This document shows, piece by piece, positions 55,004-63,581 of a stretch of DNA of 64,000 nucleotides. Location: NCBI GenBank assembly GCA_963820095.1, contig CAWFZA010000015.1:68527-132526 (forward strand). The letters run 5' to 3'. The position numbers were made by a program, and so were the translations under genes. The notes beneath the pieces were generated by a model. The model was not told where the DNA came from, made no database searches, and saw only the letters and a list, made by a program, of their open reading frames with translations. Origin of the DNA: Roseiarcus sp963820095 (lineage in GTDB: Bacteria > Pseudomonadota > Alphaproteobacteria > Rhizobiales > Beijerinckiaceae). How positions within the stretch are numbered: position 1 is the first letter of the stretch; the number at the start of each line of letters is the position of its first letter.

Positions 55004-55040
55004 GAGCCGGACTTCGCGATCGCTGGAGCGAGATCCAGAG

Positions 55041-56174
55041 TCATGCGGCCTCGAGCCCATGCGACAAAGCCGCCGATGTGCCGGCATCGAACACGTGCAG
55101 GTCCGACGCGGAGACGCCAAACTGAAGTCGTTCCCCGACTTGGGCCGGGATTGGCGCATGCGAAACGGCGACCATGAGTTTCCCCGCCACCTCCATCGCC
55201 AAATGGCTCTGATCGCCAAGCCATTGATTGGAGACAATTCGCGCGCTCTCAGGCCCGGCGCCCAACCGAAGCGCGTGGGGGCGAACCCCAATCACAACCT
55301 TCTCACGTCGTCCGATTGCCGCGCGAACGCTCTGAGGAATATCGCTATCGGCAAAATCGAAGGTCGGGCCACCATCGATCGAGAAGCAAACCCGATCGCC
55401 GTTTACGACATTGGCTTCGAACACGTTCATCGGCGGCTCGCCCACAAAGGTGGCGACAAACAGATTGGCCGGCCTTTCGCGCAAATCCTTCTGACTCGCG
55501 AACTGCTGCAGCACGCCGCCTTCCATGACTGCAACGCGGTCGGCGAGCGCATTGGCTTCGGTCTGGTCGTGAGTGACGAAGATCGCGGTCATGCGGCGAT
55601 CGACCAAAAGGCTCTTCAGGCGGCCACGCAAGACGGCGCGGAGCCGCGGCTCGAGTTGGCCCATAGGTTCATCCAGGAGATAGAGATCGGCCTGGCGAAC
55701 GAGTGCGCGTGCGAGGCTGGCGCGCTGCTGCTCTCCGCCCGAAATCGAGCTTGGATATCGATCGAGAATCCCCTCGATCTCGAGAATATGAGCGACGTCC
55801 GCCACCGACCTTTGCGCGTCCTTCGCGGACGTGCGTGCGCCCTTCAACGCGAACGCAATATTGTCGCGGACCGTGAGTGGCGGATAGAGCGAATAGCCTT
55901 CAAACGCCATCGCGACTTTTCGACGCGCGGGCGGCATCTGATTAACCCGTCGGCCCTCGAGGACGATATCGCCGCGGGTAACTTCCTCGAAGCCTGCGAT
56001 CATGCGCAAGGTAGACGTTTTGCCGCACCCGGATGAGCCGAGCAGCGCGACGATTTCGCCTCGTTGCACATCCATATCGAGATTCTTCACCGCATGGACG
56101 GGACCCTTCCCGCGTCCGGCGTAGATCTTGTCGACACTCTTTATGGATAGAGCTGCCTCGGACATGACGCTCAT
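55041..56174 (-). CDS. ABC transporter ATPase, catalytically competent partner (MalK/UgpC-like)
   Basis: A 377-residue CUT1-type ATPase with the C-terminal TOBE regulatory domain. Walker A is GSSGCGKTS (residues 46-54), the signature is SISGGEQQRASLARAL, Walker B is DLYLLDEPMGQLEP with the catalytic glutamate, and the switch histidine is in FVTHDQTEA. The Q-loop is AFEGYSLYPP, with glutamate where glutamine is expected. It overlaps the other ATPase gene by four bases (ATGA). The two differ strongly from each other, so the importer probably uses a heterodimer. Confidence 0.88.
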   Translation of the reverse strand: MSVMSEAALSIKSVDKIYAGRGKGPVHAVKNLDMDVQRGEIVALLGSSGCGKTSTLRMIAGFEEVTRGDIVLEGRRVNQMPPARRKVAMAFEGYSLYPPLTVRDNIAFALKGARTSAKDAQRSVADVAHILEIEGILDRYPSSISGGEQQRASLARALVRQADLYLLDEPMGQLEPRLRAVLRGRLKSLLVDRRMTAIFVTHDQTEANALADRVAVMEGGVLQQFASQKDLRERPANLFVATFVGEPPMNVFEANVVNGDRVCFSIDGGPTFDFADSDIPQSVRAAIGRREKVVIGVRPHALRLGAGPESARIVSNQWLGDQSHLAMEVAGKLMVAVSHAPIPAQVGERLQFGVSASDLHVFDAGTSAALSHGLEAA

Positions 56175-57265
56175 GCCGCCTGAGGGACGATACGACGACC
56201 GGTAGCCGGATCGAAGAGAAGAATAGCTTCAGCGTCGAATCGAGCGAAAGCGGGCCCGTGCCTGCGCGGAGCCTCGTTCGTTCCCGCTTCAGACGCCAGA
56301 ATTTCGCGGCCGTCATCGGTGCGGAGAAGAAGGAGCGTTCGTTCATTAAGCGGGGTCACCGCAACCACCTCGACCGGGACGCTTTCCAGCGACGCCGTGT
56401 CTTCGACGACAATGTTCTCCGCTCGCAACCCGAGAACGCACGGTCTCCCGGCCATGGCGCCATAACCGACGGGCAACGACAAGGCGGCGCCACCGATTCC
56501 GATCTTCGGGCCGGTGGATGAAGCCGCTGGCTCGACAGGCATCAGATTGATCGTCGGGTCCCCGAACAGGCTCGCGACATTGAGCGTCGCGGGCGTTCGA
56601 TAAATCTCCGCCGGCCGGGCGATCTGTGCGAAGTCCCTGTCCGATAGCACCGCGATCCGATCGCCAAGCGCCATCGCTTCCTTATAGTCCTGGGTGACGT
56701 AGAGAACCGTTGACCCTGACGCCTTGAGAAGAGAAGGCAATTCCAGGCGCATCTCGTAACGCAATTTGGCGTCGACATTGCGCAGCGGGTCATCGAGCAG
56801 CAGGATTTTGGGTTCGGCCACCAGCGCCCTCGCCAGGGCGGTGCGCTGCTTCTGGCCGTTGGACAGTTCGCGCGGCGCGTGCCCGAGAACGTGCTCGATC
56901 TTCAAAAGCACGGCGACCTTCTCGACCTTCGCGCGGATCACGTCTCGCGGAACCTTGTGGGCGGTGAGCGCGCTCGCCACGTTGTCGAATGCTGACATGT
57001 GGGGAAACAGCGCGAAGTTCTGGAACGCCATGCCCACGCCGCGCTTTTCGGGCGCCTGGTCGGTGACGTCGCGGCCGCCGAGGAAGATGCTGCCCTCGTC
57101 CGACTGCTCGACGCCGGCGATGAGCCGGAGAAGCACCGTCTTCCCCGATCCTGACGGCCCAAAAATCGCGACAATCTCACCATGGTCGGCCGCGAGCGAA
57201 ATGCGATCGAGCACCTTGCCCGTCCTGAATTCCTTGCTGACCGACCGGATCTCGAGATTGGCCAT
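56171..57265 (-). CDS. ABC transporter ATPase, degenerate partner (MalK/UgpC-like)
   Basis: A 364-residue CUT1-type ATPase with TOBE domain. Walker A GPSGSGKT (residues 36-43) and the Q-loop glutamine (AFQNFALFPH) are intact. Three catalytic features deviate: the signature is ELSNGQKQR instead of LSGGQ, Walker B ends LLLDDPLRNVD with aspartate in place of the catalytic glutamate, and the switch region is YVTQDYKEA with glutamine in place of histidine. Its own ATP site is therefore probably poorly hydrolytic. It follows the permease gene and overlaps the second ATPase gene by four bases. Confidence 0.87.
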   Translation of the reverse strand: MANLEIRSVSKEFRTGKVLDRISLAADHGEIVAIFGPSGSGKTVLLRLIAGVEQSDEGSIFLGGRDVTDQAPEKRGVGMAFQNFALFPHMSAFDNVASALTAHKVPRDVIRAKVEKVAVLLKIEHVLGHAPRELSNGQKQRTALARALVAEPKILLLDDPLRNVDAKLRYEMRLELPSLLKASGSTVLYVTQDYKEAMALGDRIAVLSDRDFAQIARPAEIYRTPATLNVASLFGDPTINLMPVEPAASSTGPKIGIGGAALSLPVGYGAMAGRPCVLGLRAENIVVEDTASLESVPVEVVAVTPLNERTLLLLRTDDGREILASEAGTNEAPRRHGPAFARFDAEAILLFDPATGRRIVPQAA

Positions 57266-57266
57266 T

Positions 57267-58124
57267 TTAGCCCTTCAACGCGCCCAGTGAGAGTCCCTCA
57301 ACGAGATAGCGCTGGGCGTAGAGCGCGAGCGCGAGCGTCGGGGCTACGGAAAGCACGATTGCAGCAGCGATCTGTCCATATTGAATGCCGGAAGCGGTCA
57401 CGAAGGCGAGCGCGCCGACCGTGACGGGTTGCTTCTCGGCGGACGCCAAAATGAGCGCAAAGACGAAGTTGTTCCAGCAGAAAATGAAAGCCAGAAGCCC
57501 GGCCGCAGCGATTCCCGGCCCCGCCAGCGGAATAGCGATGCGGGTGAACGTGCGCCACCACGAATGACCCGCAACGCGATACGCGTATTCAATGTCCGGG
57601 GAGAGGTCCTCGAAATAGCCACGCACAATCCACAGGATGAGTGGCAGCGCGATCAGCTGATAGACCCAGATCAGCCCGACGTAGGTGTCGGTCAGGCCAA
57701 GCTGCTGAAAATAGAGCGATAGGGGAAGCAAAACCAGCAGCGGCGGGGCGAAGCGAAAAGACAACAGGGTGAACGCGATGTCTTCGCCGAGACGAAACTT
57801 GAAGCGCGCGAACGCGTACGCCGCCGGCACGCCGAGGAGGAGCGCGATGGCGACCGACGCGGTCGAGAGAAGCACGCTGTTCCAGAGGTTGTTCATAAAC
57901 GCGATGTCGAGCGTTCCCGACACCGTAACCAGTTTGCCGGTGATCAGCGCCGAGTAGTTCGTGAGCGTCGGCGTGAAGAAGAGACTGGGCGGAATGCGGA
58001 GAATCTCCTCGTTGGTCTGAAACGACATGAGGAAGATCCAGAAGATCGGAAACAGGAAGAATATGACGACCAAGACAATCAGGGCGCCCCGCACCACCCG
58101 CTCGGCGATCGACGTGTGCTCCAT
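57267..58124 (-). CDS. CUT1 sugar/polyol ABC transporter permease (MalG-like)
   Basis: A 285-residue inner-membrane permease with six hydrophobic segments. The EAA-type coupling loop is EYAYRVAGHSWWRTFTRIAIPLAGPG, abbreviated here to its first and last residues around position 200. The N-terminal segment FFLFPIFWIFLMSFQTNEEI and the NSVLLSTASVAIALLLGVPAAYAFARF region are typical of MalG/UgpE subunits. It ends two bases before the ATPase gene and starts 12 bases after the other permease. It forms the translocation path with that subunit. Confidence 0.9.
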   Translation of the reverse strand: MEHTSIAERVVRGALIVLVVIFFLFPIFWIFLMSFQTNEEILRIPPSLFFTPTLTNYSALITGKLVTVSGTLDIAFMNNLWNSVLLSTASVAIALLLGVPAAYAFARFKFRLGEDIAFTLLSFRFAPPLLVLLPLSLYFQQLGLTDTYVGLIWVYQLIALPLILWIVRGYFEDLSPDIEYAYRVAGHSWWRTFTRIAIPLAGPGIAAAGLLAFIFCWNNFVFALILASAEKQPVTVGALAFVTASGIQYGQIAAAIVLSVAPTLALALYAQRYLVEGLSLGALKG

Positions 58125-58136
58125 ACCCGCCTCCCG

Positions 58137-59057
58137 CTACGCCAGTCCGCGCGCGCGCTCGCGCAACTTCAACCACTGTTTGATGAAGATGTTCGACAAG
58201 GCGTAGGTGATCGCCCACAGGATGATCAACAGCGCGGCCGACTTGCCCACGTTCGTATATTGGTAGAATTCGAGATAAGCGCGGACCTGGAAAACAAGCA
58301 GCGTATTGCCGGGCCCGCCTTGAGTCATCGGATAAATGATGTCGAATTGCTGGATTGAATCGAGCATCCGGAACAGCGCAGCGGTGATAATGTAGGGCGT
58401 CAGCATCGGCAGCGTGATCCGAAAGAAGACGAACCGCCCTGGAACACCGTCTAGCGCTGCGGCTTCGAACGGTTGCGTCGGCAGCGAGCGCAAGCCCGCG
58501 AGGAGCAGGATCATGATGAAGGGCGTGTAGACCCACACGTCGACGAGCACGACGGTGAACAAAGCGGTGCTCGGGTCAGACGCCCACTTGAAATTGCTGA
58601 TGCCCAGAAGCTGCACCAAATAAGAGAGGACGCCGAAGTTCGGGTTGGTCATCAGTTTCCACATGAGCGCGGCGATCGCCGGCGCCGTCATCAGCGGCAG
58701 AAGAAGAAGGATGGAGACGATGTTGTTGATCCGGGTCTGCTTCTGCAGAAGCATGGCGATGGCCAGGCCGAATACGAGCTCGATGCCAACTGTCAGCACG
58801 GTATATTCGAGCGACACCTGCACGGTGTGCCAAAATTCGCGGTCCGTTAAGAAGTCGATGTAGTTCTGGAACCAGATGAACCCTCGCATCATCGGCAGAT
58901 TCAGGCGATAACGCTGAAGCGAGTAATAAATGGCGGTGACGAACGGAATCAGGATCCCGATGCAGACAAGCAGCGCCGGGAGGCTAAGCACATACGGCAG
59001 ATAGTTGAAGCGTCGACGCGCTCGCCCTTCGACGCGCTTGACTGCGGTGTCAGTCAC
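58137..59057 (-). CDS. CUT1 sugar/polyol ABC transporter permease (MalF-like)
   Basis: A 306-residue permease with six hydrophobic segments, of the MalF/UgpA type. It begins with a basic stretch (VEGRARRRFNYLPYVLSLPALL), and its coupling loop is EAAALDGVPGRFVFFRITLPMLTPY. The N-terminal periplasmic loop YSLQRYRLNLPMMRGFIWFQNY is typical of the MalF side. It lies 107 bases downstream of the binding-protein gene and 12 bases upstream of the second permease. A 12-gene collinear unit makes a polyol the likely cargo (inference). Confidence 0.9.
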   Translation of the reverse strand: MTDTAVKRVEGRARRRFNYLPYVLSLPALLVCIGILIPFVTAIYYSLQRYRLNLPMMRGFIWFQNYIDFLTDREFWHTVQVSLEYTVLTVGIELVFGLAIAMLLQKQTRINNIVSILLLLPLMTAPAIAALMWKLMTNPNFGVLSYLVQLLGISNFKWASDPSTALFTVVLVDVWVYTPFIMILLLAGLRSLPTQPFEAAALDGVPGRFVFFRITLPMLTPYIITAALFRMLDSIQQFDIIYPMTQGGPGNTLLVFQVRAYLEFYQYTNVGKSAALLIILWAITYALSNIFIKQWLKLRERARGLA

Positions 59058-59164
59058 GAAATGAACCTGAACTCACGATTCCTCTGGCGGTCGTTGGCGC
59101 GACGCCGACGAGCCGGCGCGGCGCGCGAACGCAAAGATCCGCGCGCCGCACTGGAGACGATGCC

Positions 59165-60606
59165 TCAGCCGAGACCCGCGTCCTTGAGCTGCTTGTCTAT
59201 GGACACGGCCAGCTGATCGAGTCCTTCGTCGACCGGCGTTTCCTTGGCGACCATCTTCTGCAACGCCTCGGCCCATTGCGTGGTGACGTCGAAAAACAAG
59301 GGTTGGGGCGTAAAGTAGATGCGGGCGCCAGGCGCCGAAGCATCGTATTGCGCTAGATAGCCGCTATAGGACTTGTCGATTCGGTTGCGGAACTCGTCAT
59401 CCTTCCAGACAGAAGCGCGGACGGGATTGACGAAGTCCATCTTGCGCGCGCCGAACAGGTCATGCTCAGTCGACGACGCCCACTGCATCCAATACCAGGC
59501 GGCGTCCTTCTGCTTGCCGGCGGTGTTCATGGCCAGCGACCAGATCCAGACGTTCGGAGTTCGGAGCCTTCGCGGCCGGGTTGGCGGCGAAAGCGTGGAA
59601 GCCGAGATTGCCTTTCTCCTTGTTGTCGCCGCCGTCCATGAAATAGCCGAGAATGTCGGCGTCGTAGATGGTGGCCGAAGCGCCGGCGCCGAGATCGGTT
59701 CCGACTTGATACCAGGTGTAGGTCGACCAATTTTTTGGCCCCGAATCCTGGATCATCTGCACCCACATCTTGTGGAAAGCCTTGGACTCTGCCGTGTTCA
59801 TGGCGGCCTTTAATTTGCCGTCGGTCACCGTGAAGTCCCGCTGTCCGTAGTTGGAATAACCGGACAGAAAACCGGGATGAATCGTCGCCCAGGAGCGCGA
59901 GCCGCGGACCCCGATGCCATATGGCCCACCCAGATCCTTGGTGAGCTTGGCCGTGGTTTCGATAAGCTCCGGGAGGTTGTTGGCAGGCTTGACACCAACC
60001 TTGTCGTACATTTTCCGGTTATACGTGGTCGAGTTGAGCTCGAAGCCCCACGGTATGCACCATTGCTTGGCGTCGGCCGATCCGAGCGCGGCTCCGGGCA
60101 CACCGTTCCATGCGGTGGACGCCCTTAAGCCAGGCTGCACGTCTTCCCAATCGTACTTCGGATTGGTCTTGGCGGGATCCTTGATCCATTGGTTGAGGTC
60201 TTCGATCCAGCCCGCCGGCCCGTAGGTCCAGGTCATGTAGGCGCCGGTCATGAAGGCGTCGTACTGGCTCGACTTCGACGAGAGAGCGGCCGTCACCTTG
60301 TCGAAGTACACATCCTCCGGGAAGATATCGTAGGTCACATCCATGCCGGTCAGACCTCTTGAAGTTGTCGAGGTCCGCGATCATCGCGTCGGCGTACGGA
60401 TGCTTGTTCAACAGAAGGTGAAGCTTTGTACCCTGGAATTTTTTCCAGTCGAAATCGGCCGCAAGCGCTTGCGTCGCGGCGGCATTGAACAGGAAGTTGG
60501 CGGTCGCCGCGCTGACGCCCAGCTTCCCGACGCCGCTCATCAGTTCGCGCCGGCTCACCTTGCCGGCCTTGAATGCCGCAAACAACTTTTTCACCTTGTC
60601 GTTCAT
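59165..60606 (-). pseudogene. Extracellular solute-binding protein of the polyol importer, two frameshifts
   Basis: Family 1 solute-binding protein with a Tat-like leader (SRRELMSGVGKLG) and cleavage near ALAADFDW. The mature chain has TKLHLLLNKHPYADAMI, then in a second frame VTYDIFPEDVYFDKVTAAL and YDAFMTGAYMTWTYGPAGWI, and in a third frame KDAAWYWMQWASSTEHDLFG and the C-terminus KQLKDAGLG. The first break (near 60347) is one extra base. The second (near 59548) is a tandem duplication of TCCGAAC, seven bases. AAGGAGG lies six bases before the ATG at 60606. If functional, it delivers the polyol to the two permeases downstream. Confidence 0.86.
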
Positions 60607-60633
60607 CGGTTCCTCCTTGGTTTCCTTCCCTCA

Positions 60634-61611
60634 TCACGTTCGCGATGATGGTTCGTCCACGAGACGTCTCGCGGTATTCTCGTCGGTGATCAGGCCATGC
60701 AGCAATCCGCTTGCCAGCACGCCTCTGATAGCATCAATTTTAGTCTTTCCTCCCGCGACCGCGATCGTCGCGCTTCGCTGAATATCGGTAGCGGACATGG
60801 AGAGAGCCCGCGCGGAGACGCCGCTGTCAATCAAGTCGCCGCGTGAGGAAAAGAGATGGCCGAGCAGCTCCCCGACCGCGCCGAGAGCCTGAGCTTCGTC
60901 GAACTCGTGTCTCTCGACCAGGCCTGTCGACAGAATCGAGGCGTCATCATCAATCGCGCCGATTCCAACAAAGCGTAGGGTAGACGCTACGCCAAGCTCG
61001 AACACGTCCGCGACGCCGCGCTGCTCAAGAAGGACTTTGCGATCCTCCGGCGTGTTCGCGAGAAAGGGAAGCGGCAGCACATAAGCGCCGGCGTTGGTCT
61101 TCTCAGCCAGGCGATGGATCACGTCGAAAGGCGTGGTTACATACCGCCGCGTCATTCCGCCCAGAAGAGACACCAGTTTGAGATCGGGAACGTCCATGCG
61201 CGGAAGATGGTGGACGCAGGACGCGAGCGTTCGGCCGTGACCCACTCCGATCACCCGATGCATCCCGCTTTCGATCGCCAATTGCAGAAACCGGCCGCCG
61301 GACAGTCCTAGTGATTTCAGGGGCAGTGGGCCGTCGTCGAGTTCAGGCGCGACCACGCACTGTTCGATCCCAAATTTTTTCTGTAGTTCGTTTTCGAGAC
61401 GGACGCAGGCGGCGACGGGTGCATCGATGCAGACGTGAATGAAACCGAGCCGGTTTGCCCGCGCAATCAAACGATGCGCTTTGACGCTCGGCACTCCGAG
61501 GCGTCTTGCCACTTCGCCCTGAGTAAGGCCGGCGCCGTGGTACAGCCACGCCGCTCGTGCGCAGAGCTCCTGGTCCCGTTCGTCGATCGCTGGCGATCCG
61601 ACGTCTCGCAT
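60634..61611 (-). CDS. SorC/EryD-family sugar-binding transcriptional regulator
   Basis: A 325-residue regulator. The N-terminal helix-turn-helix reads ARAAWLYHGAGLTQGEVARRLGVPSVKAHRLIARA, abbreviated here to GLTQGEVARRLGVPSVKAHR. The C-terminal sugar-binding domain (PF04198) has VIGVGHGRTLASCV, LVSLLGGMTRR, FVGIGAIDDDASIL and TIAVAGGKTKIDAIRGVLASG. This is the family of EryD, the erythritol repressor. The ATG at 61611 follows GGGAGCGAA. It is the first gene of the polyol unit, 27 bases upstream of the binding-protein gene, so it probably represses its own transcript until the inducer binds. Confidence 0.9.
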   Translation of the reverse strand: MRDVGSPAIDERDQELCARAAWLYHGAGLTQGEVARRLGVPSVKAHRLIARANRLGFIHVCIDAPVAACVRLENELQKKFGIEQCVVAPELDDGPLPLKSLGLSGGRFLQLAIESGMHRVIGVGHGRTLASCVHHLPRMDVPDLKLVSLLGGMTRRYVTTPFDVIHRLAEKTNAGAYVLPLPFLANTPEDRKVLLEQRGVADVFELGVASTLRFVGIGAIDDDASILSTGLVERHEFDEAQALGAVGELLGHLFSSRGDLIDSGVSARALSMSATDIQRSATIAVAGGKTKIDAIRGVLASGLLHGLITDENTARRLVDEPSSRT

Positions 61612-61637
61612 TTCGCTCCCTGATATTTTTTTCGCGG

Positions 61638-61655
61638 CATGACATTTTTTTCATG
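61638..61655 (-). promoter_or_regulatory. AT-rich inverted repeat before the SorC-type regulator
   Basis: CATGA and TCATG arms separated by eight bases of mostly T, 27-44 bases upstream of the regulator's start codon. The position suits an autoregulatory operator for the whole polyol unit. The short arms make this tentative. Confidence 0.35.
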
Positions 61656-61744
61656 ATGCAATCCGCAAGTCAAGACGCAAAGAGGCGCAAGGGCCTTGTC
61701 AGGCCAATTTTTCGGGCCGTCCATTGCTGTGGTAGCTTCGGGTC

Positions 61745-61885
61745 AGGAGCAACCGGTTCCGATATTTCAACAGCTCGCCAGAAGTGATCCGTCTGGTCGT
61801 GATGATGTACGTAAGATACCCGCTGTCGCTGCGAAACGTCGAGGATCTCTTGGCTGAGCGCAGCATCGACATCAACGTGCCTATC
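61745..61885 (+). mobile_element. N-terminal fragment of an IS6-family transposase
   Basis: About 45 codons matching the start of IS6-type transposases: RSNRFRYFNSSPEVIRLVV, then MYVRYPLSLRNVEDLLAERSIDI. The DDE domain is absent and no terminal repeats were found. It lies just outside the promoter end of the polyol unit. Confidence 0.75.
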
Positions 61886-61968
61886 GACGATTCCGCCCGA
61901 TACGCCATTCTCGCCAGGCTAAAAACGCGACCGGTTTGTCATTCCATTCACACAGGGCCCTCGAGAAG

Positions 61969-62672
61969 TCACGTTCTCCCAAACCCAGCGTCTGCCCCGG
62001 CGGCGATATGGTCGATCCACGTGACGAGGGCGGCCCGAGCCGAGGGGGTCAGCCCGTAAAGCCCCCGCTCGACGCGCTCGAACCAACCTTATACGTTGCC
62101 CTGAAGGATTTTGGCGGCATTCGGAGCAAAGGTCCGAAGGTCCTGCGGGCGCGATGGCATGCGGGCGAGCGCGTGAGCCACGCGAGCGCCTGCTGACGAT
62201 AGGCGGTCATCTGGGACCCGAGCTCGAACCGCCCGCGACGGAATCCCCCTTGCGGCGAGGATGCTCCTCAACAATTCGGGAACGCCGTTTGGCATCCCGT
62301 CTCGGCTTCCATGGCAATGGCTCCGCCAAGACCTCGACGCGCCCCTCCAGGGTGACAGCGAGAAGGCCAAAGGCCAGGAATCGACAGAGCTTCTTCACAC
62401 GCCCGTCGTTTGCTCTTGGAGGCGCCGACGGCGAGCCAGATCTCGTCGCAGGAGGATGTGCGATCAACGGCCTGCAGCACCAGTTCGAGCGTGAAGCTTT
62501 GCTTCATCTCGCTGATCACGACGATCTCCGGTGAGTCACCGCAAAGTGCGACGATATCGCAGCCGCGCACCTCGCCCTTGACCTCCAGGCCGAGCCTCTC
62601 CAGATGGCGCTTTATCGGTGGATACAGATCGATTTCCAAGGTTGATGTCACTTCACGCGGACCTAGAAACAC
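61969..62672 (-). pseudogene. DUF2161 family protein, degraded
   Basis: Remnant of a DUF2161 protein (PD-(D/E)xK-like fold). The N-terminal part EIDLYPPIKRHLERLGLEV, DIVALCGDSPEIVVISEMK and SCDEIWLAVGASK is in one frame, KKLCRFLAFGLLAVTLEGRVEVLAEPLPW in a second (abbreviated to its first half, KKLCRFLAFGLLAVTLEG), and MPSRPQDLRTFAPNAAKIL in a third. A TAA then replaces the tyrosine codon before GWFERVERGLYGLTPSARA, after which the same frame continues to 61969. Two or more frameshifts plus a nonsense codon make real decay likely. Confidence 0.82.
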
Positions 62673-62882
62673 CGTCGCAAGGCCTCGTTAACTTAGCGTG
62701 GATCGCGCCGCTAATGGCGGTGAGATGCCCGGGCAGGCTTGTCGCCGAACGATTGTGACGTTCGGCCCGACCCGCCTGACCCCTAACGGCCCCTTGGTTT
62801 CAGATGGCGCAACGCTGATACAGTCGAAGTGGAGTAGTCGCGAGGTCGGCGCTTGGCTTTGATTGCGTGGGCGATGGACGTC

Positions 62883-63383
62883 TTAACCGAACCGGAACTG
62901 CCCATAACGCCCGGCGTTACTAATAGGACGCAACCGGATCTCGGTGTCGCAATCAGCGGTCGCCTCTCGCCAGACCGCCATCGGCGAGCGGTCGGCGAGC
63001 GCCTGGTGCGGACGCCGCTCGTTGTAGAAGGAGACCCACTCGGCGATGCCGTGCGCGGCGTCCCGGCCGTCGGCGTAGCCCTTGAGATAGACGTCCTCGT
63101 ACTTCAACGACCACCACAGCCGCTCGATGAACACGTTGTCCATCCAGCGGCCTCGGCCGTCCATGGAGATCGCGACGCCCGCTTCGGCGAGCACGCCGGT
63201 GAAGGCGGCCGAGGTGAATTGCGAGCCCTGGTCGGTGTTGAAGATCTCCGGCTTGCCGAACCCCGCCAGAGCCTCCTCGAGCGCCGCCAGGCAGAACGAC
63301 ACGTCCATCGTGTTCGACAGCCGCCATGCGAGAACCGCGCGCGACGCCCAGTCGATGATCGCCATGAGATAGAGAAAGCCATG
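62883..63383 (-). mobile_element. C-terminal fragment of an IS3-family transposase (OrfB)
   Basis: The last 165 or so codons of an IS3-type DDE transposase: GFLYLMAIIDWASRAVLAW, IFNTDQGSQFTSAAFTG with the second catalytic aspartate, MDGRGRWMDNVFIERLWWSLK with the catalytic glutamate, and SFYNERRPHQALADRSPMAVW. The N-terminal helix-turn-helix part and the first aspartate are missing. At 63383 it joins directly to a dehydrogenase fragment, so the element is truncated on that side. OrfA is not present. Confidence 0.85.
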
Positions 63384-63465
63384 ACGGGCGCACCGATCGG
63401 GCCGCAGCCAGTCACCAACAGGCGCCGTCCCACAAGATCGGCCGACTGCCGAACGTCGTGAAGTC
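63383..63465 (-). pseudogene. Fragment of L-idonate 5-dehydrogenase
   Basis: About 27 codons reading LHDVRQSADLVGRRLLVTG followed by CGPIGA, the Rossmann motif region of zinc-type L-idonate 5-dehydrogenases. Only this piece is left, joined to the IS3 fragment. Its likely former partner, gluconate 5-dehydrogenase, starts 117 bases away on the other strand. Confidence 0.6.
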
Positions 63466-63581
63466 GGCCGCGTGTTTGTTGGCGTGTGATAGGACTGCCG
63501 GCGAACGTTGTCGAGGTCGAGGAGCCGCTCAACAATTCGCCAGGAAATTCTGCAACGGGCTGGCCTAGAAAGGAGTGCGGG

